From Primulina eburnea (lineage: Eukaryota; Streptophyta; Magnoliopsida; Lamiales; Gesneriaceae), in assembly GCF_022965805.1 (NCBI RefSeq), contig NC_133114.1:7708261-7772260 (forward strand): a DNA stretch of 64,000 bases, in the 5' to 3' direction. A program made the position numbers and the translations under genes. Below the pieces are notes generated by a model. It saw only the letters and a program-made list of their open reading frames with translations. It was not told the DNA's origin and searched no databases. Position 1 is the stretch's first letter. Each line of letters begins with the position of its first letter. Below, piece by piece: positions 1 through 9,970 of the stretch.

Positions 1-924
1 TACCCAACCAATCATGTTAAACGCCTAGCAGCATCGCTTACATGATTCCCTAGGTATCAAATGATAGTGCCTGCAAGAACCATTCTATTATGGTTAGCGT
101 ACAGTACGGTCCCTTCAACTCATATATCCCGATCGATTCGACAACCATTGGTTTATCGAGAGTTGTCAATGAATCGATACTATGTGTCATGTCGTAGTTG
201 CATCGATGGTGTAATCTATGAAAACCTTTCATAATTACCACCATACTCTGATCAAAGATTTCAACCTACATACACATGATAACACATAGGATATCCATAC
301 CCGAAGGTAAGCGGTGAATCCCCGACTACAATGCATCGACTCCTATGTGTTTCGACAGAACACCCAACCTTGCCACCTGATGACCCCATAAGAGTCGGTA
401 AACAAGTCAAAGTGTAATTCTAGCACATAGAGTCTCAATGTTGTCCCGGGTCATAAGGACTAATTCTGTACAACCATAAACTAGGACATTTCCACTCGAT
501 AAGTGAGAACCACTTGGAAAGTCCTTTTATGGAGGGTTGTTCAGTGCACTCTACAAAGAGCACCTATCTGCATGTTCGGACATCACAATGTCCCCTACCA
601 ATGAAACATGGTACTCACATCGCAGATACTAGTCTCGAACTCTAGCGGCCTATATCCTTCTTATTGGCGGCTGAATCGACTAGGAACCGTTTAGAATATA
701 CAGTATTACAAATATGAGTTTCATGATACTCATCATATGAGCATCTCATATTCTTTCTACTATTTGTATATTCAAAGGCTTTATCTATGCAACTAGCATG
801 GGTATAAAGATAAAGATGTGCCATAATAATAATTTCAAATATTATTAAAATAAAGATTGCTTATACATAGAGTTTCATTGTGAACACTCGGCCAACACTT
901 GGCTCGACGGGCACCTACTCTAAC
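1..924 (-). mobile_element. Copia LTR copy A, minus strand, left part cut by window edge
   Basis: This is the sense-5' part of the copia-family LTR. Read on the minus strand it starts with TGTTAGAGTAGG at 924 and runs to the window edge. It matches the full LTRs at 25203-27343 and 32434-34576 base for base over long stretches. Immediately right of it the sequence jumps into the middle of an opposite-strand LTR of the same family (LTR B) at CTTATGACC. CTTAT (925-929) is the expected 3' copy of a 5-bp target duplication, whose partner lies off the window. Whether A is a solo LTR or the end of a full element cannot be seen. Confidence 0.88.
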
Positions 925-1086
925 ACTTATGACCCGGGACAACATTGAGACTCTATGTGCTAGCATTGCACTTTGACTTGTTTACCGACTCTCAAGGGGT
1001 CATCAGGTGGCAAGGTTGGGTGTTCTGTCGAAACATATAGGAGTCGATGCATTGTAGTCGGGGATTCACCGCTTACCTTCGGGTAT
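925..1086 (+). mobile_element. Copia LTR B, first visible segment (plus strand)
   Basis: An internal piece of a plus-strand copia LTR, beginning at CTTATGACCCGGG. It corresponds to positions about 60675-60836 of the copia #4 LTR. It is truncated on the left by insertion of copy A and on the right by gypsy #1, and it resumes at 18391. Joining 1086 to 18396 restores the uninterrupted order seen in the other LTR copies, so this is one LTR split by an insertion. Confidence 0.9.
1082..1086. repeat. Target-site duplication GGTAT, left copy, gypsy #1
   Basis: GGTAT precedes the TGTAAGG start of the gypsy #1 5' LTR and is repeated at 18391-18395 after the CCCACA end of the 3' LTR. Intact copia LTRs have a single GGTAT at this point, which gives the empty site. 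Confidence 0.95.
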
Positions 1087-1237
1087 TGTAAGGCTCGAAG
1101 ATTTAGTTATCATAATCAGATGGATTTGTTGATAATTAAGATGATTGTAGATGTATTTTATTGTACTAGAAAAGAAAGGAAAATGTACAATAAAGATGTG
1201 AAAGATAATCAAAATAATGTGTAAGGTCGAAGCTATG

Positions 1238-1536
1238 GCGCACATGCGCGAAGAAATGCGCGCACATGCGCGAGCAGGCCAGTAGCATTGGCGCATATGC
1301 GCGAGAGTAGTGGCGCATATGCGCGGAGCGTCCAGAAACATTGGCGCATATGCGCGGAGCGTCCAGAAACATTGGCGCATATGCGCGAGTTTAGTGGCGC
1401 ATATGCGCGAGTGTTATTTTATGCCAAGCTGCCGAGACAGTAGGTCTCGCGCATATGCGCGAGTGTTATTTTATGCCAAGCTGCCGAGACAGTAGGTCTC
1501 GCGCATATGCGCGAGTAATGCCGCGCATATGCACGA
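1238..1536. repeat. Cluster of ten GC palindromes upstream of the gypsy #1 TATA box
   Basis: Ten near-identical inverted repeats with core GCGC-ATAT-GCGC or GCGC-ACAT-GCGC occur at about 1238, 1259, 1291, 1313, 1344, 1375, 1397, 1446, 1498 and 1522. The best are the perfect 18-bp palindromes CTCGCGCATATGCGCGAG at 1446-1463 and 1498-1515. They stand out as CpG islands in an otherwise AT-rich LTR. The 3' LTR has the same cluster at 16565-16832 with a different copy number. Confidence 0.9.
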
Positions 1537-1582
1537 GACGTGTACTTCATAGGATTTGCCATGTGTGTGTAGGCATGCAAGA

Positions 1583-1592
1583 TATATATATA
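1583..1592 (+). promoter_or_regulatory. Candidate TATA box of the gypsy #1 LTR
   Basis: TATATATATA lies 47 bp after the last palindrome, with the same position and context in the 3' LTR (about 16880-16889). It is the best core-promoter candidate in the LTR. The start site is not proven. Confidence 0.6.
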
Positions 1593-2741
1593 CATTGCAC
1601 GATTCTTTCTTCATTTTCAGGAGGATTCGGTACTTTCAGAGAGAAAGGCTTCAAGTTTCTCCATCACTTAGAATTGTGAGTTTGTGAGATTCATACATCC
1701 AAATTTAAATCCGATCTCGGTTTTGAACTCCTCTCATTGTTAGCTACAAAGTAATGTAAGTTTCATTCAATTCCAGCATGTTTTGATAATTATGTGTTGG
1801 AAAAATGAAGAATTGGACTCTATATTATGTTCTTGAGATGGTAGATATTGTAGAACCGTAAACGGATCGATTATCGGATGTCATATGCAATTGTAACGAT
1901 TTTTATAGCATGTTTAGAACTAAATATGCAGATTTTGGGTACTATGGCATGTTTAAGATGATGATTATGAGTTGATGAGTTTAGATTGATAATGTGTTGA
2001 TATGTGTTGAGAATTTGATTGACCGGTATCGAGAATTACGTCGTTATGCTGTCAAATTGTACCGAAATCCAGTATTGACTTGGATAGGTGTTGATTAGAT
2101 TAGAGATTGATAGATTGTATATCAATATTGCCATTTCAGATTGATATCGGTAAGATTCTTCTTCGAGACTTCGACTACGACCGAGTTGTGCGACGAAAGG
2201 TATAGTACATGTTTTGTTTGGGGAATCACGACTCAAATGAGATCACATTTGAGTTTCCCAACCAAAATCACATACTTGTTTTATTGTTCATCCCTTGATA
2301 TGATTATGATTGTTATAGATTTGTTTATAGAACTTGTATGCAGATCTTGCTATGCTTTGTTTACAGATCATGTAGCATTGCATTATGCTTGTTTACAGAT
2401 TTTGAATTCATGCATTAAGATAGGGCAGTCTGGAGATCAGGCAGACTACTAGATGTTCGGCGATATCTCAGCTTAGGGGAAGATCACCGCCCCTTTGTAG
2501 ACGTGGATACAGATCAGGCCGAAATCTAGGAATAAGACGTACAGCACCACGATTGGTAGGGTAGGTGACAGTCAGTGACGTCTTATTCACAACGGGATCC
2601 CTAGAGTTCTAGTCGAGTCGCGTCTAGACATGATTAGACTCGCATTGCATGATTATATATGAATGACATTCATATTAGCATGTTTCATGTTTTAGATTGT
2701 TTTACTGCATGTATACATGTTTATACTGGGATTTGTTCTCA

Positions 2742-2787
2742 CCGGTTTTCCGGCTGTTGTTATGTCTGTATGTGTGCATAACAACAG
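2742..2787 (+). other. Two adjacent stem-loops in the distal gypsy #1 LTR
   Basis: CCGG-TTTT-CCGG (2742-2753) is followed directly by an 11-bp perfect stem, CTGTTGTTATG (2754-2764) pairing with CATAACAACAG (2777-2787), around a 12-nt loop. Equivalent structures sit at 6160-6193 (gypsy #2, minus) and 60100-60134 (LTR E, minus), with compensatory stem changes. It is downstream of the TATA box and so probably in the transcribed R/U5 part. The 3' LTR copy is at about 18051-18084. Confidence 0.7.
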
Positions 2788-2960
2788 GTTGGGCAGGATC
2801 TGGGTCGAGACATAGATGATCGTGTTAGCGTGGAGATCACGGGCCTAGCAGATGGACTAGTAGAATTACTTTTATCTTGTACTGTATTTCACTACTAGTT
2901 TACAGAGGATGGATTAAAACAAGAAATGTTGTATCCTATGTGTGTATATTATGCTGATGT

Positions 2961-2966
2961 AATAAA
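2961..2966 (+). terminator. Candidate poly(A) signal in the gypsy #1 LTR
   Basis: AATAAA in the distal third of the LTR. The matching site in the 3' LTR is about 18258-18263, where it would serve transcript 3' end formation. Plant poly(A) signals are loose, so this is only a candidate. Confidence 0.4.
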
Positions 2967-3098
2967 ATAGAGACATGTTTTATGCCTAGTTAGTAACATT
3001 TGATTGAATGTTAAAAAGCGAAAATTTGACCCACGTTTTATGTTAACGATCCATTTAATCCCAAGAAAAAGAATTAGAGCCCGGGTCCCCACAACAGG

Positions 3099-3111
3099 TG
3101 GTATCAGAGCC
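3099..3111 (+). other. Gypsy #1 primer binding site
   Basis: TGGTATCAGAGCC begins 5 bp after the LTR end. It is the usual plant retroelement sequence complementary to the 3' end of initiator methionine tRNA, where minus-strand DNA synthesis starts. Confidence 0.92.
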
Positions 3112-3344
3112 ATAGATCTTTTAGTGTAAGATAAGATAGAATGAGCGGGGTAGATCGAGTCTTCTTCCTTGCTTTATGATGTGCTAGCATGTTTATTACT
3201 TTCTTTATTACATGTTTATTGTTATCTGATTGATTACAACGTGTAATAAACTGAATCAGAACTGATTCTAGATCAGAGGTAACTGACTAGAGGATGGCTG
3301 AGACAGTTGTATATTTTGTCTACTAATCCGTTGGTTTATTAGAT

Positions 3345-4419
3345 ATGCCTCCTAGAAGAGCAGCCGTACCTCTACGACCAGTAGCGCCAGAACAGGGGAG
3401 CACATCCGGAGATCCTATGGATGTTACGGCGACCCCTATGGAGACGTTGCTGAAGCGATTCCAATCCTTTCGACCGCCCACATTAAAAGGTACCGAGAAT
3501 GCCATCGAGTGCGAAAGTTGGCTTGAGGACATTGAAATGTTATTCGACTCTTTGGAGTATAGTGACGAGAAGAGAATAAAGCTAATTGGCCATCAATTGC
3601 AAGATATAGCCAAGAATTGGTGGTTGAACATTAGGAGAGCTTTAGAGCAGCGGGGTACCGAGATTACTTGGAAGGTATTCAAGACCGAGTTTTATCAGCG
3701 ATTCTTCCTTGTATCCTACCGTAAAGATAAAGGCGCTGAATTCGCAAACCTGAGGCAAGGGCAATTGAACATTGAAGAGTACGTTGCTAAATTTTCCTCT
3801 TTGCTTCGTTTTGCACCCCATGTTTCAGGGAATGATGAGGCCATGGTAGATCAGTTTATAAATGGCCTGAATCCAGATATCTTTACGTTGGACAATACTG
3901 GGAGACCCGATAATTTCTTGGATGCATTGAATCGTGCCAAAGGAGCTGAAGCAGGATTGCTTAGGCAACGGAGTGCTCCGTATGTTGCACCGACCAAGAC
4001 CGCCACTACCTCCATTCCAAGTTCCTCCTCCGCGATTCGAAAGTGGCGGTAGTAGTAGTGGCAGAAAGGAACAGCTGAAGGCGAAGGGGAAACAGTTTAA
4101 GCGACCTGGGAGCAGTTCGTCCAGCTCCAGCGGATCAAGACAGACGAGTTTTGATCAAAGTTGAAAGACTTCAGGCGTCTACTGTAATTCTTGTGGAGGT
4201 AGGCATGCGACTGAACAGTGTCAAGGAGTTACAGGCCGATGTAACATTTGTAGGCAACCGGGGCATTTTGCCAAAGTCTGTCCACAGAGAGGTGTACAGC
4301 AATTCCAGAGTGGAAGAGCATCCGGTTCCGTACCTCAGCTTGAGCGGCAGGCATCATCGGTTTACTCTTTTCAGCCTCCACCAGCACCGACTCAACCCAG
4401 AGCTCGAGGTAGTCAGACA
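3345..4419 (+). pseudogene. Gypsy #1 gag, frameshifted
   Basis: Encodes the capsid/nucleocapsid precursor. The start MPPRRAAVP at 3345 matches the start used in gypsy #2. The capsid domain fills the first 200 residues (conserved FQSFRPPTLKG, WLEDIEMLF, FYQRFF, LRQGQLNIEEY). Near 4010-4050 the frame shifts by +1 relative to gypsy #2. In the new frame comes a Ser-rich linker, an in-frame TGA at 4162-4164, then two Cys/His clusters ([13 protein letters not shown] and [14 protein letters not shown], the latter a CCHC nucleic-acid-binding knuckle). The knuckle frame continues into the protease. A frameshift plus a nonsense codon make it nonfunctional. Confidence 0.88.
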
Positions 4420-5856
4420 GTGAGTCAACCTCCGAGGCAACAAGCTCAAGTGTTTGCTTTGACAGAGGAGCAAGCACAGGATGCACCAGATGATGTTATA
4501 GCAGGTAACTGCTCTCTTTATGGTTATCCTGCTTATATCTTGATAGATACAGGTGCATCGCATACATTCATATCAGAACGATTTGCATTGTTGCATTCAT
4601 TGCCGGTTGAGTCCTTGTTAGATGTCGTGTATATTAATTCTCCGTTGGGAAGTGGATTAATATCTGTAACTACTGTTAGACATTGCATTCTACAGTTTGA
4701 AGGGCATGAGATTGACCTAGATTGTATAGTGTTGGGTCTAGCTGATTTTGATTGTATAGTCGGTATTGATATGCTAACGAAGTACAGAGCTACCGTGGAT
4801 TGTTTCCACAAGATTGTCAGATTCAGACCCGAGATGACAGACGAGTGGAAATTCTACGGGAAGGGTTCCAGATCTCGGATTCCCTTGATTTCGGCTCTTA
4901 CTATGAACAGATTGTTACAAAAAGGAGCAGATGGTTTCTTTGTTTATGCTGTAGATATGCAGAAGACGAGTCCGGCATTGGCAGATCTGCCAGTAGTGCG
5001 GGAATTTGCAGATATCTTTCCAGTTGAGATCCCAGGATTACCTCCGGTTCGAGAGGTAGATTTTAGCATTGAACTTATACCAGGTACCGTTCCTATTTCA
5101 AGAGCTCCGTATAGGATGGCACCTATTGAACTAAAAGAATTGAAAGCACAATTAGAAGATCTTCTGGCCAAGGGATATATCAGACCTAGTGTATCTCCTT
5201 GGGGCGCTCCGGTGCTGTTTGTGCGAAAGAAAGACGGTTCGATGCGATTGTGTATAGACTACCGGCAACTGAACAAGGCAACGATCAAGAATAAATATCC
5301 TTTGCCTAGAATTGATGATCTATTTGATCAGTTGCAGGTATCCTCTGTCTATTCTAAGATTGATTTGCGTTCTGGGTATCATCAGCTCAGAGTTCGAGAT
5401 GTAGATATACCGAAGACAGCGTTTCGAACCAGGTATGGACATTACGAATTTATTGTCATGCCTTTTGGTTTAACCAATGCTCCTGCGGTATTTATGGGCT
5501 TGATGAACCAAGTGTTTCAGAAATATTTGGATGAATTTGTGATTGTCTTCATTGATGATATTTTGGTGTATTCGAAGAACAGAAATGAGCATGCAGAGCA
5601 TCTCAGAATTGTTTTGCAGACATTGAGGAACGAGCGACTGTATGCTAAATTGTCAAAGTGTGAGTTTTGGTTGAATCGAGTTGTCTTCTTAGGACATATC
5701 ATTTCTGGAGATGGTATTTCTGTAGATCCAAGTAAAGTGGAAGCTGTGATTAGTTGGTCGAGACCGACTTCTGTACCAGAAATACGCAGTTTCATGGGCT
5801 TAGCCGGATACTACAGAAGATTTATCAAAGCTTTCTCCAGTATTGCAAAGCCAATA
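4420..5856 (+). pseudogene. Gypsy #1 protease and reverse transcriptase, 5' half of split pol
   Basis: Open frame running from the gag knuckle into pol. It has no initiator of its own. The aspartic protease motif [12 protein letters not shown] has its catalytic Asp at codon 4546-4548. The RT spans about 4990-5850, with [33 protein letters not shown], and the catalytic box [10 protein letters not shown] near 5545-5575, where the YxDD position reads FIDD as in many plant gypsy RTs. The frame is cut after codon ATA at 5856 by gypsy #2, reads a short way into its LTR (to 5940), and resumes at 14288. The real product is therefore a gag-pol polyprotein, now split. Confidence 0.9.
5852..5856. repeat. 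Target-site duplication CAATA, left copy, gypsy #2
   Basis: CAATA precedes TGTGGGGACCC and is repeated at 14288-14292. Removing one copy plus the element rejoins the RT/RNase H reading frame of gypsy #1. Confidence 0.96.
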
Positions 5857-6159
5857 TGTGGGGACCCGGGCTCTAACTCAATTCTTTTGGGATTTAATTG
5901 GAGCTTTGTTCGAAAATGTGGGTCAAAATTTTGCTTTTAACATTAATTCAAATGTATAGATAAAGCATAACATGTCGTTAACGGAAATAAACAACATAAT
6001 GTACATACATGTCTGTCTAGTACAACCATACACTAAAGTTCGAATCTCAAATACAAGTAGTTAAGATCTAAACAGAAACTACTAGTAATCTGCTGCTACA
6101 CCCGGCATCACCACGCTATCAACTCTCTCGTCCTCGTCGTGACCCTGATCCTGCCCCAC

Positions 6160-6193
6160 CTGTTGCCATGCACACATACAGACACGACAACAG
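6160..6193 (-). other. Distal LTR stem-loop, gypsy #2
   Basis: Arms 6160-6170 (CTGTTGCCATG) and 6183-6193 (CACGACAACAG) pair over 11 positions around a 12-nt loop. The two non-Watson-Crick positions become G-U pairs in the element's own (minus-strand) RNA. An adjacent CCGGA/TCCGG stem with loop TAAC/GTTA follows. Homologous to 2742-2787 and 60100-60134. A second copy is in the 5' LTR at about +6659. Confidence 0.68.
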
Positions 6194-7285
6194 CCGGATA
6201 ACTCCGGTGAGAACATATCCCAGTATAAAACATGGATGCATGCAATGTAATAATCATGTACAAAAGCATAGCATATATCAAGTAACATGAATGAAAATCT
6301 AAACATGTAGAAGAATACAAATCTGTATTCAACATTCAAATCTTGACTCGACTCTTTTCTAATCTAGGGATCCCGGTGTGAATAAGACGGTCTGTTACCT
6401 ACCCAACCACTCGGGGCAACGGTACGTCTTATTCCTAGACTTCGGTCAACTCTGTATCGAGGGTCTACACATATAGCAAATCTGCTCCTATGCGACGATA
6501 CACCGAAACGTCTAGTTTTGGCAAATCTGCCAAAATCTCCTATCTCAAGACTCGAATATAAATCAATAAACGAAACATTACATAATCAATGTAATAACAA
6601 TCTAGTATGTGATTTAGGGAAACTCGTATCAAATCTGAATCGAGTTGTGCAATCCCAAGACCACATGAATTATACCTTTCGTCGCGCAATGTCTGTCGAG
6701 ATCTTGAAGTCGGAGTGTCGAGTCTGACAATAACAACTCTGAAAGGCAATGTAGACATGCAATATCAATTCTCAATTCGAAGCAACATATATGCCAATCA
6801 ATAATAAATCTCGGTACAATCGACGGCATAACGGCGTAGTCTCACGATACCGATAACTAAATCTCAACTCATAACAATATCATAACCTCATTAACATCAC
6901 GATAGTTTCATCTAAGCATCAACATACATGCTGAAATCTGTATCTACTCGATCCATACATGCTGGAAAATCGAACCCCTAGCATACGATATCCGAAAATC
7001 AATCTGATAACGAATCTACGATGCTCGATATACCAAGAACACATTTCTCAACTTAAAACATAATTTCCCCAACATATGAATTTCGAAACATGCTAGAAAT
7101 AATCGAAACTTACATCCTTAGATAGCTCTTGTTGCAAGGATCCCAAATCCGGTTTCGAAGTTAAAATCGAACGAACAAATCGTGCACAAACTAATTTCTA
7201 AAGGATGAAAACTTGAAGCTATTCCATGGGGATTCTCGGTTCTTGCTCTGGAACCATTCTGAATTGAAGACTCAGCAGCTTGTCA

Positions 7286-7295
7286 TATATATATA
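7286..7295 (-). promoter_or_regulatory. Candidate TATA box of the gypsy #2 LTR
   Basis: A TATATATATA run about 50 bp downstream, in element orientation, of the hairpin cluster. This is the same arrangement as gypsy #1. The partner is at 13945-13954 in the 5' LTR, which would be the active promoter copy. Confidence 0.58.
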
Positions 7296-7343
7296 CGTGC
7301 CATGTGTCAATACGAAATTCAAAGGTGGCATTTCCGCATGCAG

Positions 7344-7528
7344 ACCGCGGGTGCGGTGTGTTCTGAAGCGCGGGTGCGCTGTGCTCTCGGCGGCCCCATT
7401 AATTTTCCACGAGCCATGACCGCGGGTGCGGTCATGTTAACACCGCGGGTGCGGTGTGGCCTCGCTCAAATCTCATATTTTTGGCATTACACCGCAGGTG
7501 CGGTGATGTTATTACCGCGGGTGCGGTA
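7344..7528 (-). repeat. Six hairpins with GGGT loop and covarying stems, gypsy #2 LTR
   Basis: Units at 7344-7357, 7367-7380, 7415-7436, 7440-7457, 7490-7505 and 7513-7528. Each has arms around a 4-nt loop, GGGT (once AGGT), read on the plus strand. Stems differ but stay paired: ACCGC/GCGGT, AGCGC/GCGCT, a 9-bp CATGACCGC/GCGGTCATG, ACACCGC/GCGGTGT, CACCGC/GCGGTG, TACCGC/GCGGTA. The spacers between them are unrelated AT-rich sequence. The 5' LTR repeats them at 14003-14188. Confidence 0.88.
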
Positions 7529-7627
7529 TAGTGTCGACCTGCCCTCTCAAAATTCTCATTTTCTAACATGCATTCTCATATCTGTGTATCTCATATTAAT
7601 GCCAACCGATAATTCTCGAGCCTTACA

Positions 7628-7640
7628 TTTCTCCCCCTCT
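7628..7640 (-). other. Gypsy #2 polypurine tract
   Basis: Minus-strand AGAGGGGGAGAAA directly abuts the 3' LTR start. It is the primer for plus-strand DNA synthesis and matches the gypsy #1 tract at 16401-16413. Confidence 0.9.
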
Positions 7641-7729
7641 TAAATAAGAGTTCGTCCTCGAACTCATAAGCAAATAATCATGCAAGTATATACAAAACTG
7701 TAAAGTCAAAACGGGAAGAAAGACTCACC

Positions 7730-9511
7730 TCATAAGAATAACTCGGGATGCCTCTGTCTCATCTCAGACTCTGTCTCCCAAGTTGCTTCCTCGATGCTAT
7801 GACGACTCCACTGAACCTTCACAAGCGGAATGGTCTTCGTTCTGAGCCGTTTTTCTTTCCGATCAAGAATCTGTATCGGTCGCTCAACGTAGCTCAAAGT
7901 CTGATCTAACTCGGCTTCGTCAAGCTGAATGACATGAGAATCATCTGGCATATATTTGCGCAACATCGACACGTGAAAAACATCGTGAATGCCGGATAAT
8001 GAAGGAGGAAGAGCAAGTCTGTAAGCTCGATCGCCAATCTTCTCAAGGATCTCGTACGGACCGACGTATCTAGGAGATAACTTTCCTCGTTTGCCAAATC
8101 TGACAACGCCTCTGAAAGGTGAAATCTTCAAAAATACTCTGTCTCCTTGTTCGAATACTAACGGTCTGCGTCTGATATTGGCGTATTTCGCTTGCCTATC
8201 CTGTGCTGTCTTCATTCTCTTCTGAATGATCTTCACTTTCTCGGTCATCTCACGAATCATATCAGGCCCTAACTCTGGTACCTCAGAAATATCATCCCAG
8301 TACAACGGAGATCTGCACTTCTTTCCGTATAAAGCTTCGAACGGTGCCATCTCTATGCTCGTCTGATAGCTGTTGTTGTATGAAAACTCACACAACGGCA
8401 ATGAATCTTGCCAACTAGTACCAAAGTCTAGTACTACAGCTCTCAGCATGTCTTCTAAAGTCTGGATAGTCCGCTCTGACTGTCCGTCCGTCTGGGGATG
8501 ATAAGCAGTGCTCAGGTGTAAAGTCGTACCTAGAGCCTGCTGCAGGCTGTGCCAAAAGTGAGAAGTGAATCGTGGATCACGATCTGATACGATCGACTTC
8601 GGCACACCGTGCAATCTGACAACCTCTCTGACATATAACTCTGCCATCTGATCGTGTCGATAGGTCATTCTGTACGGAATGAAGCAAGCTGATTTGGTCA
8701 GTCTGTCAATGATGACCCAAATCGAATCACATCCTCGGGATGATCGAGGTAACTTCGTCACGAAATCCATGGAAATGTGGTCCCATTTCCATTCAGGAAC
8801 AGACAAACTCTGAAGTAAACCTCCGGGCTTCTTCCTCTCTGCCTTCACCTGTTGGCAATTCAGACATCTAGACACAAATTCTGCAATATCTGTCTTCATC
8901 TGCTTCCACCAGAATTGCGTCTTCAAATCATTGTACATCTTCCTGCCACCAGGATGAATGCTGAACCGACTACAGTGTGCCTCTGACATGATCTGTCGTC
9001 TCAAATCTGAAACATCTGGCACCACTAGACGGTTATTCACATACAGAACAGAATCTCTAACCTGATACTCTGACATATGACCAGCTCTGATCATATCAAT
9101 CGATCTCTGGACGCTCGGATCAGTCCTCTGTGCTGCTTTGATCCTCATAATCAAGTCTGGCTCAATCTGAATCGCAGCAAGTCGCAACGGTCTACTCTCT
9201 GTATCAAATGTCAATCCAGACAAGCAACAATCCTCTACTAAATTCGATACACCTACAGTCGACCAGGAAAGAGCACATACCTTTCGACTCAAGGCGTCTG
9301 CCGCTGCATTCGATTTTCCTGGATGGTACTTGATCTCGCAATCAAAATCTTTCAACAGATCAAGCCATCGTCGCTGCCTCATGTTCAATTCTGACTGAGA
9401 AAAGAGATACTTCAGGCTCTTATGATCGGAATAGATCTCAAATTTCTCGCCATACAGATAATGGCGCCTAGATCTTGAGTGCAAAAACAATCGCCGCCAA
9501 TTCAAGATCAT
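7730..9511 (-). pseudogene. Gypsy #2 RNase H end, integrase and chromodomain-like tail
   Basis: 593-residue open frame on the minus strand. It begins within RNase H ([20 protein letters not shown], then the linker [15 protein letters not shown]). The integrase zinc-binding HHCC region is about residues 190-225 ([15 protein letters not shown] ... CLNCQQ). The catalytic core has all three acidic motifs: [16 protein letters not shown] and [16 protein letters not shown]-like module ([16 protein letters not shown]) is followed by the C-terminal tail ([21 protein letters not shown]), which resembles a chromodomain. In chromoviruses this tail is thought to guide insertion to particular chromatin. 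The first residues are out of the original frame because of indels near 9480-9548. The integrase itself is intact. Confidence 0.9.
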
Positions 9512-9547
9512 GAATCGGATAGCGAGTCTCAGTGTGGCTTCAACTGT

Positions 9548-9970
9548 CTAGAGGCAGTATGCTATCACGTGTCCACGCTGCATAAGAACACATCCCAACC
9601 CTCTGTGAGATGCATCACAATATACAACGAACTCACCTGTACCTGAAGGAATCATCAAGACAGGCGCACTAGTCAGCCTCTTCTTCAATTCAACAAAACT
9701 GCTCTCACACTCTTCTGACCACACAAATGGCATGTTCTTCTGTGTCAACTGGGTAATCGGCTTCGCTATACTGGAGAAGTCTCGAATAAAACGTCGATAA
9801 TACCCGGCTAGACCCATGAAACTACGTATCTCTGGCACAGAAGTCGGTCTCGGCCAACTGATCACAGCCTCAACTTTACTCGGATCTACCGCAATACCCT
9901 CTCCAGATATAATATGCCCTAAGAAGACAACCTGTCGCAGCCAAAATTCACTACTTGGACAGTTTGGCAT
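9548..9970 (-). pseudogene. Gypsy #2 RT 3' end and RNase H start, shifted frame
   Basis: 140-residue minus-strand segment holding the RT thumb/connection ([34 protein letters not shown]) and the beginning of RNase H ([17 protein letters not shown], with the first catalytic Asp). It is in a different frame from the upstream RT because about one extra base near 9950-9955 turns the LSKCEFW region into a stop. It ends at 9548 where a further indel creates another stop. Homology to gypsy #1 (14299 onward) shows this is one broken polyprotein. Confidence 0.88.

Larger units (their letters stand above)
1087..3093 (+). repeat. Gypsy #1 5' LTR
   Basis: Starts TGTAAGGCTCGAAG and ends GGGTCCCCACA, giving TG...CA termini. 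It is 2,007 bp against 1,977 bp for the 3' LTR. Most of the length difference comes from duplicated blocks in the palindrome cluster: a segment of about 52 bp is present twice here (about 1400-1452 and 1452-1504) and once in the 3' copy. Scattered substitutions elsewhere make it visibly more diverged from its partner than the gypsy #2 pair, which fits gypsy #1 being the older host. Confidence 0.95.
5857..7627 (-). repeat. Gypsy #2 3' LTR
   Basis: 1,771 bp. On the minus strand it starts TGTAAGGCTCGAGAA at 7627 and ends GGGTCCCCACA at 5857. Near identity with 12516-14287 indicates recent insertion. In element orientation the order is GC hairpins (7528-7344), TATA (7295-7286), then the distal stem-loop (6193-6160). 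Confidence 0.96.

Noticed and set aside
3099..3111. tRNA-like sequences (TGGTATCAGAGC and variants)
   Set aside because: They are primer binding sites next to LTR ends. No cloverleaf surrounds them.
7302..7643. Proline/Gly-rich or repetitive open frames running through the GC hairpin clusters (for example with repeated TAGAV-like words)
   Set aside because: The repeated residues are translated hairpin DNA, opposite to or upstream of the transcript. No evidence of a protein.
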